NCBI GenBank assembly: GCA_029204225.1
Contig: CM055111.1
Span: 15,068,576-15,132,575, forward strand
DNA: 64,000 nucleotides
DNA from: Diphasiastrum complanatum
Taxonomy: Eukaryota; Streptophyta; Lycopodiopsida; Lycopodiales; Lycopodiaceae
Reading direction: 5' to 3'
Below, one piece after another: positions 60,452 through 64,000 of this stretch (position 1 is its first letter; every line of letters starts with the position of its first letter). A model generated the notes under the pieces. That model was not told the origin of the DNA and ran no database searches. It saw only the letters and a list, made by a program, of their open reading frames with translations. A program made the translations under genes and the position numbers.

Positions 60452-60974
60452 CTATGTATTAGGATGACAAATGTAAACGACCAATGAGTTGACAAACCTG
60501 AAATTTACCATTATTTGCCATGGATTCAATTCGGTCTTTATTTTGACACGATCTGCCACCGTATTTAATTCTAAAAGCGGATCAAAGGTCAACTCCTTGT
60601 TTGCAACAGCTTTTGAATCTGTGATGATTGTATCAAAGCGTGGGTGCATTAAAATATGCTTTATTTTCCAATCTCAAAAGGTTATAGTTGAAAGTTCAAA
60701 GCTCCAGCTAGAAATTATATTAGCAAAGCATTTAGCGATAATCAGAGATCAGGACTTTCAACGTTACTGTCAAAAACTTCTCCATTGTAAACTCAAATGC
60801 TATAGAACTAGATATTTCATCGTCTGAAGTAAGGGTGACGTTTTCACATATTCTTGTCACTTCTAAGAAGTACCGATTTCTAACAATCATGAGTTCCAAA
60901 CTGCAACTCGGAAAAAATGGAACATCACTACATAAACTTGGGAGTATGAACAAGCCGAATCTTTTAAAATTCAT
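60452..60974 (-). other. Possible exons of an unidentified gene
   Basis: Two minus-strand frames (60974-60732 and 60649-60452) have protein-like composition. The second reads HPRFDTIITDSKAVANKEL and ends near a donor-like ATG-GTAAAT. No domain is recognised. They may be a neighbour of the small gene at 61327-62150 or a pseudogene. Confidence 0.25.
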
Positions 60975-61326
60975 GAAAGTTTATATTGTATATATATGAG
61001 AGAGGAAGGCCTTCATACTGTGACATTGAATAGTATGGCCACTGAAATAATGAGAAATCCTTTTGTTTTCTGGATTAATTTTATCTTTAGCCTCATTGAG
61101 ACTTTATTCTCAAGAGGCATGCAAGCCAGAAACGTAGCTTGTTCACATAAAATCATCTTCCATCTCGCTTTTCTGTATCATTTCTGAAGTGGAAGCCGTA
61201 AAGATTTATCTTGCAACGAAGAGTCTGCATCCCTTTGCAGCTTTGCCAATTTGTAATTGATCAGTCTCTCCTATATATTCTCTCGCATCCTTTACGTCAT
61301 CCGAAGTACGCTGTGACTCAAGGGCT

Positions 61327-62150
61327 TTAATGATGGGGAGGATGCCGTCTATCGAAGCCATCATAGATATAATCCACATGATCCTGTGCGGTATTATCAG
61401 CATGGACTAAAAGCTGCCGTTCGTTGTCTGAGGGAGGTATTACGTGTAGAAACTTCCTTGCCAAAGTTCCCTCCGCTTCATTCAGATGTGCCTGAATTCA
61501 ATTCATACAGAAAGGTAAATAATATTGGGAAATGAAAGATAAGCTCAGAAAAGAAGAAAGAATCGACAAATTTATTTCCTAGCCGGGGCAGATACCCGCA
61601 GGAACTGTGCAATTATATCTTACCGTAAGACGCTTCTGAGCTCCAGAATGCAAAGAATGGTTTGCGGTACCTGTAGCAGGAAAAAAACCGCACAGTAATT
61701 ACGATTTCAAGGAATTATAGACCACCGACCAAGATCTAAAAGCATGTCAAGGAAGACAGCTGACGGTGCTGATTTAAAAGCAAATTGACAACACCTACAT
61801 TTGAAGTAACGAGTACGTGCATTTAGACATTCTTTCAGATAAAGAGCCGAGTCCAATCAAGTAAACAACACGCTCATACCAGATCTTTAAAATAAAGACT
61901 TCCAGACGAATAACGACCATTACAGATTTTACTATTTACAGCATCAAAAGATCTAAAAACAAGACTGACCAGTAGAATCATCAGGCAAGTCTATCATGAG
62001 CCCGGGTGCAGTCGAAGCATGATAAGACGTGGGCAGCTGCCGGAACAAACCAAAGCCGCCGATGACGAGGAGGAAGGAAGCGAGGCTGCCTAGGAGTAGG
62101 CACGACCTCTTAGCAGCATTCCGCTTCGATCCAGAGAAGCGCATCGACAT
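61327..62150 (-). CDS. Small three-exon gene: membrane-anchored or secreted protein with C-terminal Asp-Tyr motif
   Basis: Exon 1 is 62150-61970, exon 2 is 61670-61624 and exon 3 is 61491-61327. Donors are G/GTCAGT and G/GTAAGA, ac­ceptors CTACAG and ATTCAG. Phases join cleanly to a 130-residue protein. Residues 1-15 are basic, 16-36 form one hydrophobic helix (CLLLGSLASFLLVIGGFGLF), so it is a signal anchor or signal peptide. The rest is polar and not conserved in any family I can name. The C-terminus reads HVDYIYDGFDRRHPPHH. Asp-Tyr followed by a Pro-Pro-His end recalls tyrosine-sulfated peptide hormones: DYIY as in phytosulfokine precursors (which continue TQ) and HPPxH as in RGF/GOLVEN peptides (which have shorter spacing). 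Neither motif matches exactly. GA-rich 5' leader with an upstream ORF. No cysteines in the mature part. Confidence 0.65.
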
Positions 62151-62171
62151 GGGGACTCGAAGAACAATCAG

Positions 62172-62276
62172 TCACCGTGCTCCCTCTCTCTCTGTCTCTC
62201 TGTCTCTCTCTCTGGGGGCGTGAAGGAGTACAGGTGATCGCTCTCTTTTCTCTTCTCGTGTGCTCTGAGCTCTCTC

Positions 62277-62312
<36 letters not shown>

Positions 62313-62369
62313 TTTCTTTTCTTCTCTTTGTTTCTTTGTTTTCGGCGTGACTTGAGTTTGGGTGCTCAT
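62172..62369 (-). CDS. Possible upstream ORF over the GA leader
   Basis: ATG at 62369, 65 codons, mostly Arg-Glu dipeptides read from the GA microsatellite. It lies in the 5' leader of the small gene and ends 21 bp before its ATG. If transcription starts upstream of 62369 it could reduce translation of the main ORF. The protein itself is low complexity and probably meaningless. Confidence 0.3.
62277..62309 (+). repeat. (CT)n microsatellite
   Basis: A pure CT run of about 33 bp in the leader region of the minus-strand gene; related CTCTGT units at 62183-62214. Confidence 0.9.
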
Positions 62370-62400
62370 CTTGAAGGCCTTTATGGAGCTGCGAGGATAT

Positions 62401-64000
62401 TGACTTTACAAGGAGTGAAATATGGGCCCCAGGCCAGGCCTCTTTGCTATGATTGATTATATATTATCCCATGGTGGGCCTTCCGATGCTTCTAGTCTAG
62501 GGCCTGTGAGATATTATCACACGCATTACCCACTATTCAAACTCATATATATGCTACCCACTTTCAGAATCCACAATGTTACTTTAATGTTACAAGTCAA
62601 ACTAGGATTTCTTTTTAGATGCTAGACACCCCAACATCATCATGAATCAGGACCATGATTCATGATTTCTAAACCAATCGAACCTTGCCACGTTGCTCGT
62701 ATTCACTAAAGGCTTTATTTTCAAGGTAAGCCTACCCCTTGCTATAGATGCAAGCACTTTATGCATTAAGTAATAAGCACATTCCTATTCCCTTTGAAGT
62801 GTTGGGGCATCACAAAAAGCACATTTTCATTCCCTCAGTGTAGGCCTTCTACTAAAATAAACCTACTAAGAAATAATTCAAGGACCACACTAGTCCTACT
62901 AATGCCCTAAAGCATATTGTTGCTAATGCAATACCTTCATCGTCACCTCTTCCTAATCATGAAGTACATTTCTCATCTAGTTTACCTTCATTGGTATCTC
63001 TTGTCGATTCCTCAAAAACTAATATGCTTCCTCATGCATAATTGCCTATGGTCCTTAATGTTACTATGGGGAATGACGAACTACAAAGCAAGTCAAATGA
63101 TCAAGGTGAATTATGAGATGAGCAAGTGACAAAATACACTATTAATAGACTCAATATACTCCACGATTGTTGGCGAGTTAGATTCCTTCAACAAAGGTTC
63201 CTATGCAATAGATGCATCACAAGGTGAATGAGGGTATTCAAATTAGCTCTGTGGAAGATACTAAGCATTCTGGCATTGAATATTAAAATAAATGATCAAT
63301 AGAAGTAAGGTAGATAAAGATCATATCATGAATATGCTTTTATAAGTTGACACCCAGAATTCTAAAACATGTTTGTGTGGCCTCCCTACGTGGTGCATGC
63401 CTTTTGCTTATGTTAGAAGTTGTTGATTTGATTGAATGAAGCAGGGTTTTCAATCTCAAAATATAAAATAGCTAAATTATCACACACTAGTAATCTATTT
63501 CTTGTTGAAATTTGTATATATAGAAAAGTTAGGCGAATGAGATTTTATATATAGTCTATATTTGCTTTAATGAAATTAAAATTTAAGATCTACAAAAGGA
63601 AAGCATCTTGTTTTGAAGGACTTGATATGACCCATGAGGTTCTTAGAAGCATTGGTAGACTAGCCATGAAAGCAATACAAATTGCAATCATTATATTCTA
63701 GATTGATGTTTAGTTTTATCACGATGGTGGTAAGCTGTCATGATGATTTTCTCAAAGTTGACATCTCTTTTTAGGCAAGTTTGAATGAAAAAGGCTTTAC
63801 TTTAAACCTTTTAAGTTTTTTCATTTTCAACATGCATGATAAACTTTGAGCTACTCACGATCTTTCAAATAACCTTATGCACAACAAAACACAAAGGTAC
63901 ATATCTCTATGAAATCTCCTCATCTCATTAGGAGGTTTCCAATCAATAAAACCCAAAAATTTCATGTAAGTAGCAAATTTAGAGAGTATATGAACACATA
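62401..64000. other. Intergenic, nothing recognised
   Basis: No supported gene. The plus-strand frame 62917-63129 overlaps a second coding-like frame (SSLPSLVSLVDSSKT) but has no known motif. Confidence 0.3.

Overview
This is plant nuclear DNA: AT-rich, dominated by Ty1/copia and Ty3/gypsy LTR retrotransposon debris, with CACTA and MULE-like transposase remnants, long CT/GA microsatellites and only two convincing host genes. One is a plastid-type riboflavin synthase (39658-40545, + strand). The other is a small three-exon gene for a membrane-anchored or secreted protein (61327-62150, - strand). TE density and large intergenic distances suggest a big-genome land plant (fern, lycophyte or gymnosperm), but the sequence alone does not fix the lineage.

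Layout. 1-3932: 3' end of a gypsy element (extra 3' ORF plus LTR, 'copy A'). 3933-5906: unassigned ORFs ending in a copia LTR (family 1). 5969-8165: CACTA TNP2 and SET-domain remnants. 8295-11039: copia family 2, 5' half, on the minus strand. 11040-14893: copia fragments of mixed orientation. 15121-16252: gypsy integrase and LTR fragments around a 150-bp GA tract. 16.3-19.5 kb: decayed MULE-like transposase. 20461-21223: hairpin-ended TIR-like element. 21.9-23.2 kb: exon-like islands. 23260-26917: copia pieces, families 4, 2, 1 and host X. 26918-34487: gypsy pol, extra ORF and 3' LTR ('copy B'). 34513-35499: an ORF remnant with a histone H3/CENH3-like fold and an SPKK tail, just inside a copia LTR and primer site. 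35545-38410: two copia LTRs. 38471-39476: non-LTR-type RT C-terminus. 39658-40545: riboflavin synthase. 41909-41996 and 58542-58620: two tRNA-like mini-retroposons with target-site duplications. 42.9-44.2 kb: gag-like zinc-knuckle remnant. 44.4-54.6 kb: nested copia pieces. 54601-57835: gypsy gag, primer site and 5' LTR on the minus strand ('copy C'). 61327-62150: small gene.

Main structural reading. Gypsy copies B and C look like the two halves of one element. Their LTRs are closer to each other than to copy A, they hold complementary parts (C: LTR-PBS-gag; B: pol-extra ORF-LTR), and both outer ends carry the same 5-bp duplication, AACAT, in the right orientation. An inversion of about 27.7 kb (near 26917 to near 54600) explains this and also rejoins a copia reverse transcriptase cut at the same two points. 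A second inversion of about 16.4 kb (near 8.2 to near 24.6 kb) likewise splits copia family 2, whose outer ends both carry ATACC, and separates two parts of the family 1 leader into which it had inserted. Undoing both gives a simple nest: family 2 inside family 1 inside copia X.

The retroelement ORFs are mostly broken by stops and frameshifts. Riboflavin synthase is intact, and the small gene has a clean exon structure. The most novel items are the retroelement-associated CENH3-like histone remnant, the double inversion, the tailless tRNA-like retroposons, and the small gene whose C-terminus carries an Asp-Tyr motif resembling sulfated peptide hormone precursors.
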